DNA of 33,059 nt from an uncultured Dehalococcoidia bacterium. Lineage in GTDB: Bacteria; Chloroflexota; Dehalococcoidia; Lucifugimonadales; Lucifugimonadaceae. The notes beneath the pieces were generated by a model. It was not told where the DNA came from. It did no database searches and saw only the letters and a list, made by a program, of their open reading frames with translations. This document shows, in pieces, positions 24,294-32,298 of this stretch. The translations under genes were made by a program, and so were the position numbers. Every line of letters starts with the position of its first letter. Within the stretch, counting starts at the first letter, position 1. The stretch lies in NCBI GenBank assembly GCA_913048295.1, contig CAJWWK010000025.1, forward strand, positions 1 through 33,059, in the 5' to 3' direction.

Positions 24294-25654
24294 CGCTCCC
24301 CCTGCCCTTCACCTTGCGAGCTCGGACTTTCGAAATCTATCGCGGCGCGTTTGCCCGAGGCACGGAGCTGGCGCGCCTGTTGTATCGCCGAGTCGACCGA
24401 GCCTGTTTCAACGGGAGAAACTACAGTCAAGTCTGGACTCGGGTCGAGCTCGCGGCTGCGAGATTCAACGATGGCGTCGAGGTTGTAGGCAAAGCCGAGG
24501 GCCGGGACGTCGCGGTCGTAACCAAGCACCCTGGTGAGACCGTCATACCGTCCACCTCCGCCGAGCGTATCGCCGTTGGAATCGTCGGCGTAGATGTCGA
24601 ACAGCATCCCGGTGTAGTAAGCGAGTCCACGGACGATGCCGAAATCGACCGTGATCCGATCGCCGGACACCCCCTCGGCTTCGGCAGCGGCAAGTAGTTC
24701 GCGAAAGTCCGAGACCGGTTCGGAAGAAATTCCAGCCGAGGCGAGGATTTTGCCCGCCGTCTCCAGGGCATCATCGACTTGGCCGCGGACCTGGGATAAC
24801 CGGGAAAGCATCCCGAGCGCCCGCTTGAAATCCTCCGGATTATCGGCCTCCGACATTTTCCGTACGAGTCGCGCGACGATCTCCTCGGGGCTGCGAGAAC
24901 CGGTGTTTTGCCCGAGGGAAACGCCTATCCCTTCGGCCATTACCCGTTCGATGGTTACGGCAAGACGGTCTCGGTCTGCTGCAACCTGTGCATCGTCGAC
25001 CACAATGTCGGTGATGAAACCGAGAGTGGCCGCTTTTTCTGTGACGGATTCGACCTGCCCGAGTTTAAGTTCCCCGATATTGCTGACCAGGAAAAGGCGT
25101 GCGCGTTCCGAAAGATTGAACTCGGAAAGTGCAGCGACTACGACGCCGACGTGGCCGACAATCACCCTCGCGCCACTGATGCCGAGGCCCAGCAGGCCCT
25201 CCATTGCCATGGCGATTATTTCGCCATCGGCTGAAGGCGGTCGTGGACCGATCAACTCTGCACCGAGCTGGGTGAACTGCCGGGTCTTGCTGCCGTCTTC
25301 GTCGTCCTGATTGGCGTATCTGAAGACCGGCCCATCGTACATGAGTCGCAGGGTGCCATTGTCAACGCCGCGGTCAGCTGCGAGTCTAAGGATCGCTGAG
25401 GTGAACTCGGGACGCAGGCTTACTTCGTAACCGCCTGGCTCGGAAAAGTCGTACAGACGCGACGATAGTCCGCCGCCCGACTTGCGTAGATACAGTTCCG
25501 TCTGTTCGAGTACCGGGGTTTCGGCCCGGTCGTATCCCCGCAGCCCGAAAATTCCCCGCAGCGTCGAAATCGCCTTGTCGCGCGCAGCGAGCTCGCCAGG
25601 TCCGGCGTCCTGCATGTTCGGGAGCCTCTGAACGGGCTCGTATTGCGAGGTCAT
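24290..25654 (-). CDS. hisZ: HisZ-like ATP phosphoribosyltransferase regulatory subunit (HisRS paralogue)
   Basis: HisZ is a class II aminoacyl-tRNA-synthetase-like protein that regulates HisG. The 454 residues show the synthetase fold: SLRPEFTSAILRLAADRG (where HisRS has RPEGT), FRYANQDDEDGSKTRQFTQLG, the histidine-loop-like VRGLAYYTGMLFDIY and GGGRYDGL. F in place of G in the RPEGT motif and A for D in RGLDYY point to HisZ, not tRNA charging. After the core, DLTVVSPVETG onwards resembles the beginning of the HisRS anticodon-binding domain but ends abruptly at SSQGEGQGER, which appears to come from an intergenic repeat. It is the first gene of the his operon. A diverged HisRS is the alternative. 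Confidence 0.82.
   Translation of the reverse strand: MTSQYEPVQRLPNMQDAGPGELAARDKAISTLRGIFGLRGYDRAETPVLEQTELYLRKSGGGLSSRLYDFSEPGGYEVSLRPEFTSAILRLAADRGVDNGTLRLMYDGPVFRYANQDDEDGSKTRQFTQLGAELIGPRPPSADGEIIAMAMEGLLGLGISGARVIVGHVGVVVAALSEFNLSERARLFLVSNIGELKLGQVESVTEKAATLGFITDIVVDDAQVAADRDRLAVTIERVMAEGIGVSLGQNTGSRSPEEIVARLVRKMSEADNPEDFKRALGMLSRLSQVRGQVDDALETAGKILASAGISSEPVSDFRELLAAAEAEGVSGDRITVDFGIVRGLAYYTGMLFDIYADDSNGDTLGGGGRYDGLTRVLGYDRDVPALGFAYNLDAIVESRSRELDPSPDLTVVSPVETGSVDSAIQQARQLRASGKRAAIDFESPSSQGEGQGER
24294..24330. repeat. Degenerate palindromic-repeat remnant at the hisZ/hisG junction
   Basis: GCTCCCCCTGCCCTTCACC followed by TTGCGAGCTCGG resembles the C-rich half of the hairpin repeats seen elsewhere in the window but no longer forms a clean stem. 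It encodes the last residues of HisZ and lies directly before the hisG ATG. The relationship is by eye only. Confidence 0.4.
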
Positions 25655-25835
25655 CGTGATTATGTCGATTCCGAGTAATAAGGTTGAGTCTTTGAAAGAC
25701 GCCCACGCAGGCGCAGCTTCAGAGTCAGCCCGGGCACTTAATTCTAATAGAGATTTAGAAGAATGCCCCAGTGCTGGAACCGTGTAATCTTTTCAACCCG
25801 CGACCGGTTGGTCCGCACCCCGACAATCGCCTGAC

Positions 25836-26726
25836 ATGATCGAATATATGGGAATCCTTGCGAGTGATCGAAATTCCAGAGTTGCGGTCGTCACAGATTC
25901 GGCGGCTGCCCTGCCGCCCGGTCTGATTGCCGAGCACGATCTGCATGTGGCACGCATGGAGATCACGATAAACGGGAAAACGTTCATTGACGGCGCAAGC
26001 GGTGAGCTTGACGATTTCTACTTGCAACTGGCTCGTTCGTCGGAAGCGCCAACGACCTCGGCAACAACGCCGTCCGAGTACCTTGAGCAGTTCCGAGCAG
26101 CTTCTGAACATTCCGATTCTATTTTCTGCGTGAGTGTGTCGGCGAAGTTGAGCGCGTCCTATGATTCTGCGCTCGTGGCCGCGAAGGAAATCGTAAATGA
26201 GCGACCAAGTACCACGGTGAGGGTGTTCGATTCCGAAACTGCTGCCGGATCGGAAGCACTCATCGTGCTGGCAGCCGCCCGCGCCGCAGCTGCCGGTGAG
26301 CCGGTTGAAGAGGTTGAAAGAATCACCCGCGTCGTCGCAGGGAAAGTCAGGCTGATGGCAGTCCTCGACACGCTTTATTACATCCACCGGAACGGCCGGG
26401 TACCCAGGATTGCGATGTGGACGACGAAAGCACTGAATATCAAACCCGTCATGGAATATTCCGTCGGGAAAATCGGGGCGATAGCGCGGCCACGGTCGAC
26501 CCGCCGGGCTCTCGAACGGATCCAGAAGGAGATGCTTGGCGATCTTGCTGGCAAGACTGCGCATGTGAACGTAATGCATGCGAGTGCTTCCGAACGGGCC
26601 GAGGAACTCTTTCGGTGGGCGTTGGAGAACCTCGATTGCGACGAACTGTTCATCACCCAGTTTCACCCGTTCATGGGTGCCCATACCGGACCGGGGCTGG
26701 TCGGTGCGTCGTGGTGGGCCGAATAG
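25836..26726 (+). CDS. DegV family fatty-acid-binding protein
   Basis: DegV proteins bind a fatty acid and in several bacteria serve as the lipid carrier for fatty-acid kinase (FakB role). The 296 residues show VAVVTDSAAALPPGL near the start, TTSATTPSEYLEQF, SAKLSASYDSALVA and a C-terminal HTGPGLVG, the usual lipid-carboxylate and fold motifs. A second ATG at 25848 is also possible; neither has a good ribosome-binding site. The gene stands alone, divergent from hisZ (181 bp) and convergent with the amidohydrolase (19 bp). No fatty-acid kinase gene is next to it. Confidence 0.92.
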   Translation: MIEYMGILASDRNSRVAVVTDSAAALPPGLIAEHDLHVARMEITINGKTFIDGASGELDDFYLQLARSSEAPTTSATTPSEYLEQFRAASEHSDSIFCVSVSAKLSASYDSALVAAKEIVNERPSTTVRVFDSETAAGSEALIVLAAARAAAAGEPVEEVERITRVVAGKVRLMAVLDTLYYIHRNGRVPRIAMWTTKALNIKPVMEYSVGKIGAIARPRSTRRALERIQKEMLGDLAGKTAHVNVMHASASERAEELFRWALENLDCDELFITQFHPFMGAHTGPGLVGASWWAE

Positions 26727-26745
26727 ACTGAGGCGGGCCGGGAGT

Positions 26746-27528
26746 TTAATCGAAACCCCACACACGCGCCGCGGTCTTGCCGAGCACCCAGTCGATATCG
26801 TCGCCGTTTGCGAACGCCGGGTGACTTCGCACGCCCTTCAGGGTATTCCCGTAACCCTCCCTACCGGCACTGGGAGGAAAATCGCTGCCCCACATCATTC
26901 GATCGACCCCGAATGCCTCGTGGGCCATCTCGAAAAGCGGCGGGATGTTCTCGAATCGGAAGTCAGGAAGCAGGACCGGCGGTCGGCGGGTGATCTCTCC
27001 GAGACCCGGAACCTTTACCGTTGTATTCGGGCGTGTGGCACATTCGAGTGCCGATTCGTAGTCAGTGTATGGAGGTTCGGCAATCCCCACACCGGCCAGG
27101 TGTTCGATCACGATTTGAGTATCGGGGCAGTCGTCGATGATTTTCTTGAAGCTGGCGCTCGAAAAGCGCTTATCGTCACCAAGTGAACTCACAACGAGCC
27201 CCAGTTCGCCGGCCTTCCGCCAGATATCTGTGACATCGGATAACGCCGTGAACTCCCCGTCGGGCGCAATCCGCACACCCGCGGCACCCTGTCCTGCAAG
27301 CTGCTCGAGTCTACCGAGCGGGTCGGGGTCTTCCGGATCAATCATCACGACGACCTTGAAGCGGCAGGCGCGTTTTGCCGCCTCTGCGAACAGGTAATCG
27401 TTGTCGTAAGTTCCCCCGTGCTGGATGAGCACTGCGGCATCGACGCCCGCCTGGTCCATTTCGAACTCCAGGGTTTCGATTGGCTGAAACCAGTTGAGGC
27501 CTGCGTGACAGTGGGTATCGATAATCAT
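26746..27528 (-). CDS. Amidohydrolase-2 family metal-dependent hydrolase (lactonase-like)
   Basis: This is a TIM-barrel hydrolase of the amidohydrolase superfamily. The 260 residues begin IIDTHCHAG (metal ligands H6 and H8), continue with AGVDAAVLIQHGG, VRIAPDGEF and VIEHLAGVG (H143), and have the late catalytic Asp in WGSDFPPS (D216). Members of this group hydrolyse sugar lactones (fuconolactonase type) and pyrones, or decarboxylate aromatic acids. With dehydrogenases, a mutarotase-like gene and an enolase-superfamily gene beside it, a sugar lactonase is my preferred reading, as an inference. It is the last gene of a four-gene minus-strand run. Confidence 0.82.
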   Translation of the reverse strand: MIIDTHCHAGLNWFQPIETLEFEMDQAGVDAAVLIQHGGTYDNDYLFAEAAKRACRFKVVVMIDPEDPDPLGRLEQLAGQGAAGVRIAPDGEFTALSDVTDIWRKAGELGLVVSSLGDDKRFSSASFKKIIDDCPDTQIVIEHLAGVGIAEPPYTDYESALECATRPNTTVKVPGLGEITRRPPVLLPDFRFENIPPLFEMAHEAFGVDRMMWGSDFPPSAGREGYGNTLKGVRSHPAFANGDDIDWVLGKTAARVWGFD

Positions 27529-27579
27529 GTATGTACTCGGGTTTCGTCGGGGCTTCGAACGTGGAATTTCGGGTGCGGA

Positions 27580-28581
27580 CTAGGTGGCGATTGCCATCCC
27601 GGAGGTGCCCACGCCCGACCCTTCGCTCAACACGAGATCGTCGATTTCTTTTTTAATTTCGTCCGACATCTCCCAATCGCCACCAAGATTGTCGGTTGCC
27701 TCGGCGGGGGTGACAGAGCCGGCCAGCGCAACGCTGATGCTATCGTTTGCCAGCACCCAGGCGATCGCCAGTTGCGGGATGGTTTTGCCGTGATCGGCAG
27801 CAATGATTTTGAGTTTTTCAACTACTGCCACGTTGGCAGCCAGGTTTTCCGGTCCCCACGAACTGATGCCGAAGTTGGCACCACCCCTGCGCCAGTCGTC
27901 CTCGCCAAACGTCTTGTCGGCCCCCCAAGTACCAGTCAGGAGGCCGTGAGACAACGATCCATAGGCCATGATGCCCATGCCGTTTTCCCTGACGAACGGC
28001 ATGACCTCGGCTTCGGGTCTGCGGTCGAAAATGTGGTAGCCGATCTGGTTCGTGACGATCGGGCTGGACTCGCGGCACTCGGCCATCATGTCGACCGAGA
28101 AGTTCGAGACGCCTGAATAGCGGATTTTGCCGGCCTTTTTGGCCTCTTCAAGCACCTCCATCGGCTCCGAGAAAGGACGGTCCTTGTCGGGCCAGTGGAT
28201 CAGGAACAGGTCGATATAATCGGTCTGAAGTCGCTGCAGGCTCTCGTCGATCGTGGCCCGCAGGCGTACGGGATTCGAGTCGGCAACTGTGGCCGAACTG
28301 CGGTCGGGATTATCACGCACCCATTCCCGCGCGCCCTTGGTAACAAGAATGGCGTCTTCCCGTATGCCCTTAAGCGCCTTTCCCATCAGCGTTTCGCCGT
28401 AGCCCCAACCGTAGACGGCCGCGGTGTCGAACAGCGTTATACCGTTGTCAAACGATGTCCGCGCCGCGGCAATCGCCTCGTCGTCGTCGAAATCGCCGTA
28501 CATACCCCGGCCCATTGGCCAGCCGCCGTAACCGATTACGGAAGTTTCAAGCCCTGAGTTCCCAAACATTCGTTTTCGCAT
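27580..28581 (-). CDS. Aldo/keto reductase
   Basis: This is an NAD(P)H-dependent oxidoreductase of the (beta/alpha)8 AKR superfamily, acting on aldehydes, ketones or aldoses. The 333 residues carry the full catalytic tetrad: D52 in LFDTAAVYG, Y57, K82 in VTKG and H129 in LIHWPD. Further family segments are YSGVSNF, NQIGYHIFDRR, GIMAYGSLSHGLLTG and the cofactor end VALAGSVTPAEATDNLGG. It lies 64 bp after the mutarotase-like gene and 51 bp before the amidohydrolase, suggesting a sugar dehydrogenase role; the substrate cannot be read from sequence. Confidence 0.92.
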   Translation of the reverse strand: MRKRMFGNSGLETSVIGYGGWPMGRGMYGDFDDDEAIAAARTSFDNGITLFDTAAVYGWGYGETLMGKALKGIREDAILVTKGAREWVRDNPDRSSATVADSNPVRLRATIDESLQRLQTDYIDLFLIHWPDKDRPFSEPMEVLEEAKKAGKIRYSGVSNFSVDMMAECRESSPIVTNQIGYHIFDRRPEAEVMPFVRENGMGIMAYGSLSHGLLTGTWGADKTFGEDDWRRGGANFGISSWGPENLAANVAVVEKLKIIAADHGKTIPQLAIAWVLANDSISVALAGSVTPAEATDNLGGDWEMSDEIKKEIDDLVLSEGSGVGTSGMAIAT

Positions 28582-28645
28582 TTTTTAGTCCCTGGTAATT
28601 GATGTGACGACCGCGATTAGTTGTTTTTGCTGTTCGATCACAAGA

Positions 28646-29728
28646 TTATTCGACGGTGACTCTACCTTCGCCATCGACATGGGTAACCGTTCCCGACCCG
28701 GTAAACGGACCGGCATTGATGGCTATCGACACCGAATTTCCGGCCTTTATGTTGAAAGCGGTACCGTTCTCCTGCGCCTGCACAATTCCGCCGTTTCCGA
28801 AACTGGTGCACGGTTCGAGCCCCGCGTTGTAGCACCGGCCGTACCACGGATAACCGTAGCCGCCGCCGTAGTTGCGCCAGTACCAGAGATATTTGAAAAC
28901 ATCGGCAGGATAGCTTACCGCCCAGCCGAGGTTTGACTGTTCGTTAAGCAGCGCATACCAGCCTTCCGACATCCCCGTCATGTAGGCCATATCGAGCGAG
29001 CGGTCTTCCTTGGGAGGGATGCGGGTGAAGTCGATGACCGACCCGTCTTTGGCGTTTACATTAGGCCAGTCGCCCTCGTATCCGGGTTCAAGTATCGAGT
29101 TTGGGTCGATACTTTCGGGGTGGCTCAACACCCGGCATTCAGGCACGTACAACCTTGCCTTGTGGGAAAGCACCGGTGGCCCGAGGGCGATGTGCTCTAG
29201 CCAGACGATGTCGAGGTCTTCCTCACCTTCGTTGGTTACCGTTTCTTCGACTTTCAGCATTGCCGATCCAGAAACCAGTGAGAGTGTTTTCGAAACAGTC
29301 ATCGGCATGCGCACGCTCTTTGCCGTGAACCTGACGCTGACGCGTCCGGGGGTGTCTTCAACGATTACGGCATCCCACGGAATCGTGTTCATATCGCCAT
29401 GAATGCCGAAATCGGCACCGTAAACGCTGTCCGAGTAGCCGCCGTGCGGTACGACGGTTTGCCAACCGCCCTCGTAGTAGTCCATCCAAATCGAGGTCGA
29501 ATCGCCGGTCGATGGAACTGTTAGGCGGGGGTCTCGGACTCCCCAGGGAGTTCGCCACAGAAATTCGGTATCGGTTGGTTTATAAACGAAGCTGGAAATA
29601 TCGGCGCCCTTATCGGCAAGGACCGTTACGCGAACAAGCTCGTTTTCGAGGATCACCGTTTTCAGGCCGCGATAGGTCCACGCGTCGGAAACGCGGCAGC
29701 CGCTGGTTCTTTCGTCCTGGTAGTGCAT
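28646..29728 (-). CDS. Galactose-mutarotase-like (aldose 1-epimerase superfamily, possibly DUF4432) protein
   Basis: The 360-residue protein has the beta-sandwich look of mutarotase-like proteins: an N-terminal TYRGLKTVILENELVRVTVL, ADKGADISSFVYKPTDTEFLW, VPHGG and GIHGDMNTIPWDAV, a mid-section KTLSLVSGSAMLKVEETVTN typical of the family, and a C-terminal YLWYWRNYGGGYGYPWYGR followed by NAGLEPCTS. No signal peptide is seen. It probably interconverts or binds sugar anomers; it may belong to DUF4432, and activity is not certain. It begins 27 bp after the alcohol dehydrogenase. A paralogue lies at the right edge of the window. Confidence 0.78.
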   Translation of the reverse strand: MHYQDERTSGCRVSDAWTYRGLKTVILENELVRVTVLADKGADISSFVYKPTDTEFLWRTPWGVRDPRLTVPSTGDSTSIWMDYYEGGWQTVVPHGGYSDSVYGADFGIHGDMNTIPWDAVIVEDTPGRVSVRFTAKSVRMPMTVSKTLSLVSGSAMLKVEETVTNEGEEDLDIVWLEHIALGPPVLSHKARLYVPECRVLSHPESIDPNSILEPGYEGDWPNVNAKDGSVIDFTRIPPKEDRSLDMAYMTGMSEGWYALLNEQSNLGWAVSYPADVFKYLWYWRNYGGGYGYPWYGRCYNAGLEPCTSFGNGGIVQAQENGTAFNIKAGNSVSIAINAGPFTGSGTVTHVDGEGRVTVE

Positions 29729-29755
29729 TTCTTGTTGTTTTCCGTTCTGGTGTAC

Positions 29756-30817
29756 TTACAAGCCGGGCTGGATCACGATTCGGAACACTTTTTTGTTGGG
29801 ATCGAGCATCCGGTTGAAGCCGTCTTCGATAGCGCGGCTCAGCGGCACTACCTCTGAGATTAGCGGCTTCACGTTGATCTTGCCCCCGGCAACCAGTTCA
29901 ACCGCGGCCTCCAGGTCGCCCGGAGAGGTCGCAACCGACCCGATCACCGTTTTCTCCGTACCGACGATGCTGTTGAAATCAATCTCGGGCTTCGTCGAGT
30001 AAATCCCGATCAGGAGAACGGTCCCCCCTCGACGCGTCCACTCGATTGCCATTCGGGGGGTTTCTTTTGCGCCCGCGGTTTCGATGACGATGTCCGGTCC
30101 AATGCCTTTGGTCAATTCAAGTATGCGGCTGGCGGCGGCCTGTTCGTCGCGAGAATTTACCACTTCGTCGGCCCCGAGTTGGGTTGCGAGCTCAAGGCTC
30201 AGTTCCCGTACATCTATGGCGATGACGCGTACGCCCGCTGCCTTGAAGGCCTGGAGTGTGAGAAGTCCGACGGTCCCGCAACCAATCACGGCCACGGTGT
30301 CACCCGGCTTCACTCCCGATCGCCGGACGCCGTGGACTGCGACGGTCGCAGGCTCCAGAAGCGGGGCCTCGACGTCTGAAATGCTGTCCGGCATCGGGAC
30401 CAGGTGATCGGCGGGCCAGACCATGAATTCAGCGAGTCCGCCGTCCGCCATGAATCCGGCGACGGCCATATTCGGACAGACAGCCTGTTGGCCCCTCATG
30501 CACCAGAAGCAGGTCCCGCAGGTGAGGACTGTGTTGATTGCGACGCGATCGCCGACCGACATGTTTTCGACGCCCTCTCCCAACTCGGCGACGCGACCTG
30601 CCATCTCGTGCCCGATCACCAGCGGTGTCTGTTTACCCGTCAGGGCGTTTGGAGAGCCGTGTTGCACCCAGAGCGGACCGAACTGCCACTCTTCGATGTC
30701 GGTGGCACAGATGGATGTACCCGTGATTCGCAGCTTTACTTCACCGGGACCCGGAACTGGCTCCGGGACCTCTTCGAGCCGGATGTCTTTATTGTCGTGG
30801 TAAACGATTGCCTGCAT
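29756..30817 (-). CDS. Zinc-dependent alcohol/polyol dehydrogenase (MDR family)
   Basis: This medium-chain dehydrogenase oxidises an alcohol, probably a sugar or polyol, with NAD(P). I use ATG 30817 (MQAIVYHD), the normal family N-terminus; the frame is open 44 codons further up without similarity. The 353 residues have the catalytic Zn set C37, H70-E71 (VIGHEMAGRV) and E155 (LLEPATVAVHG), four structural-Zn cysteines C100, C103, C106 and C114, and the Rossmann motif VIGCGTVGLL (177-186). This pattern fits sorbitol/threonine/galactitol-type dehydrogenases. It is first in a four-gene run and divergent from the enolase-superfamily gene, with a candidate operator between them. Confidence 0.92.
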   Translation of the reverse strand: MQAIVYHDNKDIRLEEVPEPVPGPGEVKLRITGTSICATDIEEWQFGPLWVQHGSPNALTGKQTPLVIGHEMAGRVAELGEGVENMSVGDRVAINTVLTCGTCFWCMRGQQAVCPNMAVAGFMADGGLAEFMVWPADHLVPMPDSISDVEAPLLEPATVAVHGVRRSGVKPGDTVAVIGCGTVGLLTLQAFKAAGVRVIAIDVRELSLELATQLGADEVVNSRDEQAAASRILELTKGIGPDIVIETAGAKETPRMAIEWTRRGGTVLLIGIYSTKPEIDFNSIVGTEKTVIGSVATSPGDLEAAVELVAGGKINVKPLISEVVPLSRAIEDGFNRMLDPNKKVFRIVIQPGL

Positions 30818-30949
30818 GTGGAAATTACACGTGAACTTGTGCCGTGGTGATTTTCGACGGAATTCTACACGCGGTGCAACAGCTCGCGATCGTAGCGCGG
30901 ATGAGGTACTACGCTGATCATAAGTGCTAACATCCCGCCGCGAAACCAA

Positions 30950-30987
30950 TTCGAATCAACCCTGCACGGTTGTGTGGTCGATTCGAA
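30950..30987. promoter_or_regulatory. Nested dyad in the divergent region, candidate operator
   Basis: TTCGAATC (30950-30957) and GATTCGAA (30980-30987) are perfect inverted arms 22 bp apart; each contains the palindrome TTCGAA, 32 bp apart or about three helical turns. Between them AACCCTGCACGGTT (30958-30971) is itself a 12-of-14 palindrome. A weak promoter for the enolase gene (TTGTGT 30970-30975, 16 bp, TATCCA 30992-30997) would be covered by this structure. No regulator gene is in the window. Confidence 0.4.
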
Positions 30988-31024
30988 AATCTATCCAACT
31001 CGACCATTTCACCAGGTGGGCCCC

Positions 31025-31030
31025 AAGGAG
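31025..31030 (+). promoter_or_regulatory. Ribosome-binding site deciding the enolase-superfamily start
   Basis: AAGGAG lies 6 bases before ATG 31037, an ideal site, and argues against the open frame's upstream GTG at 30974. Confidence 0.75.
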
Positions 31031-31036
31031 CCGGAA

Positions 31037-32209
31037 ATGCAAGCCAGTCCAAAGATCACGAAAATTTTGGTTACAAGGTTCGAGCATGAGTTAGAAAATG
31101 TTGGCAAGGACTACAACACTTTCAACATGGTCTACGAGTCCGGGTCGAAGTTGAAACAGGGCGGGGCGATCCTGCAGATTCACACCGACCAGGGCATCGT
31201 TGGTGAATATCCTGCCAACGGATCGGGTCTCCTGGATGTCCAGCAGGTTGCCGACTACCTGATCGGCAAGGACGCACTCGCCCGGGAATCGATATACAAC
31301 GACACGAAACGCGGACTCCGGCACGGGGCGATGCTCGGCGTTGGCCTTATCGACATCTGCCTGTGGGACATCGCCGGCAAGCTGTACGATGAACCGCTTT
31401 ACAGGCTGCTCGGCGGCGAGAAAAAGCCACTTCCCGCGTACGCGTCGACATTGCATGGCGATGAAAACGGCGGTCTGAACACACCACAGGATTTTGCTGA
31501 TTTTGCCGAACAGTGCTACGAAATGGGCTACCGGTCGTTCAAAGTCCACGGTTGGGGACTCGCCCGAAGCAACATCCGGCGTGAGGTCGACAACGTCCTG
31601 CTGCTCGGCAGGCAGTTCGAGGATCGAATGGACCTACTGATCGACCCTGCCTGCGAGGTGAAGAACTTCGGCGATGCGCTGAAACTTGGCCGGGCGTGCG
31701 ATGAGGCCGGATTCTTCTGGTGGGAGGACCCCTACCAGGACGGCGGCGTTTCGCAGTTCGCACACCGCAAGCTGCGGCAGATGGTCAAAACGCCGATGCT
31801 ACAGACGGAGCACATTCGACTTCTTGAGCAGCACGTCGACTTTATTGTTGCCGATGCTACCGACTACGTACGGGCGGGAGCACACGAGGACGGGGGCGTG
31901 ACCGGGGCACTGAAGATTGCTCACGCTTCCGAGGGGTTCGGGCTCGATGTTGAACTGCACGGTCCGGGCCCTGTCCACCGGCACATCATGTCTTCAATCC
32001 GCAACACAAACTTCTTCGAGCTGGGCCTCGTGCATCCGAAGGTCAAGACGACGAAACCGCCAGTGTACCTGGGTTACAACGACGACCTCGATGGAATCGA
32101 CAGCGAGGGTAACGTCTACGCACCCGACGGGCCGGGAATCGGAGTTCCGCTCGACTGGGACTGGATTCGGGCGCACCAGGTGGATGAGGGCGTGCTGGCT
32201 GAGGCGTAG
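31037..32209 (+). CDS. Enolase-superfamily (mandelate racemase/muconate lactonizing-like) sugar-acid dehydratase
   Basis: Members abstract the alpha proton of a carboxylate substrate at a Mg site; many dehydrate sugar acids. From ATG 31037 the protein has 390 residues. It has an N-terminal capping domain (HTDQGIVGEYPANGSG) and a barrel with GVGLIDICLWDIAGKLYDEP (101-120), a KVH motif (K169-H171), metal ligands D203 (LIDPACE), E230 (WWEDPY) and E258 (QTEH), then VADATDYVRAGAHEDGGVTG (271-290) and HGPG (H308). KxH replaces the usual KxK, and the stretch between D273 and GGVTG is longer than in mandelate racemase. The context favours an aldonate dehydratase; the substrate is unknown. Confidence 0.9.
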   Translation: MQASPKITKILVTRFEHELENVGKDYNTFNMVYESGSKLKQGGAILQIHTDQGIVGEYPANGSGLLDVQQVADYLIGKDALARESIYNDTKRGLRHGAMLGVGLIDICLWDIAGKLYDEPLYRLLGGEKKPLPAYASTLHGDENGGLNTPQDFADFAEQCYEMGYRSFKVHGWGLARSNIRREVDNVLLLGRQFEDRMDLLIDPACEVKNFGDALKLGRACDEAGFFWWEDPYQDGGVSQFAHRKLRQMVKTPMLQTEHIRLLEQHVDFIVADATDYVRAGAHEDGGVTGALKIAHASEGFGLDVELHGPGPVHRHIMSSIRNTNFFELGLVHPKVKTTKPPVYLGYNDDLDGIDSEGNVYAPDGPGIGVPLDWDWIRAHQVDEGVLAEA

Positions 32210-32259
32210 ATCGGGCGCGGTGCGACGCCGCGGGTTGACTCAGCTAGCGGAATTACCCA

Positions 32260-32291
32260 GACCCTAACCCTCTCCCCCGTAGCGAGAGGGG
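32260..32291. repeat. CCCTAACCCTCTCCC-type hairpin repeat between convergent genes
   Basis: ACCCTAACCC leads into CCCTCTC (32268-32274) and GAGAGGG (32284-32290), a 7-bp stem with a 9-nt loop. It lies between the ends of the enolase-superfamily gene and the convergent mutarotase-like gene and could serve as a bidirectional transcript end. Confidence 0.65.
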
Positions 32292-32298
32292 ACAGCGC

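Noticed and set aside
24290-25654. Histidyl-tRNA synthetase
   Set aside because: The RPEGT and RGLDYY motifs are altered, the C-terminal domain is incomplete, and the gene overlaps hisG; HisZ fits better, although a diverged HisRS cannot be excluded.
25755-26765. 336-codon minus-strand open frame
   Set aside because: It lies fully antisense to the well-supported degV gene; its length reflects codon bias of the real gene.
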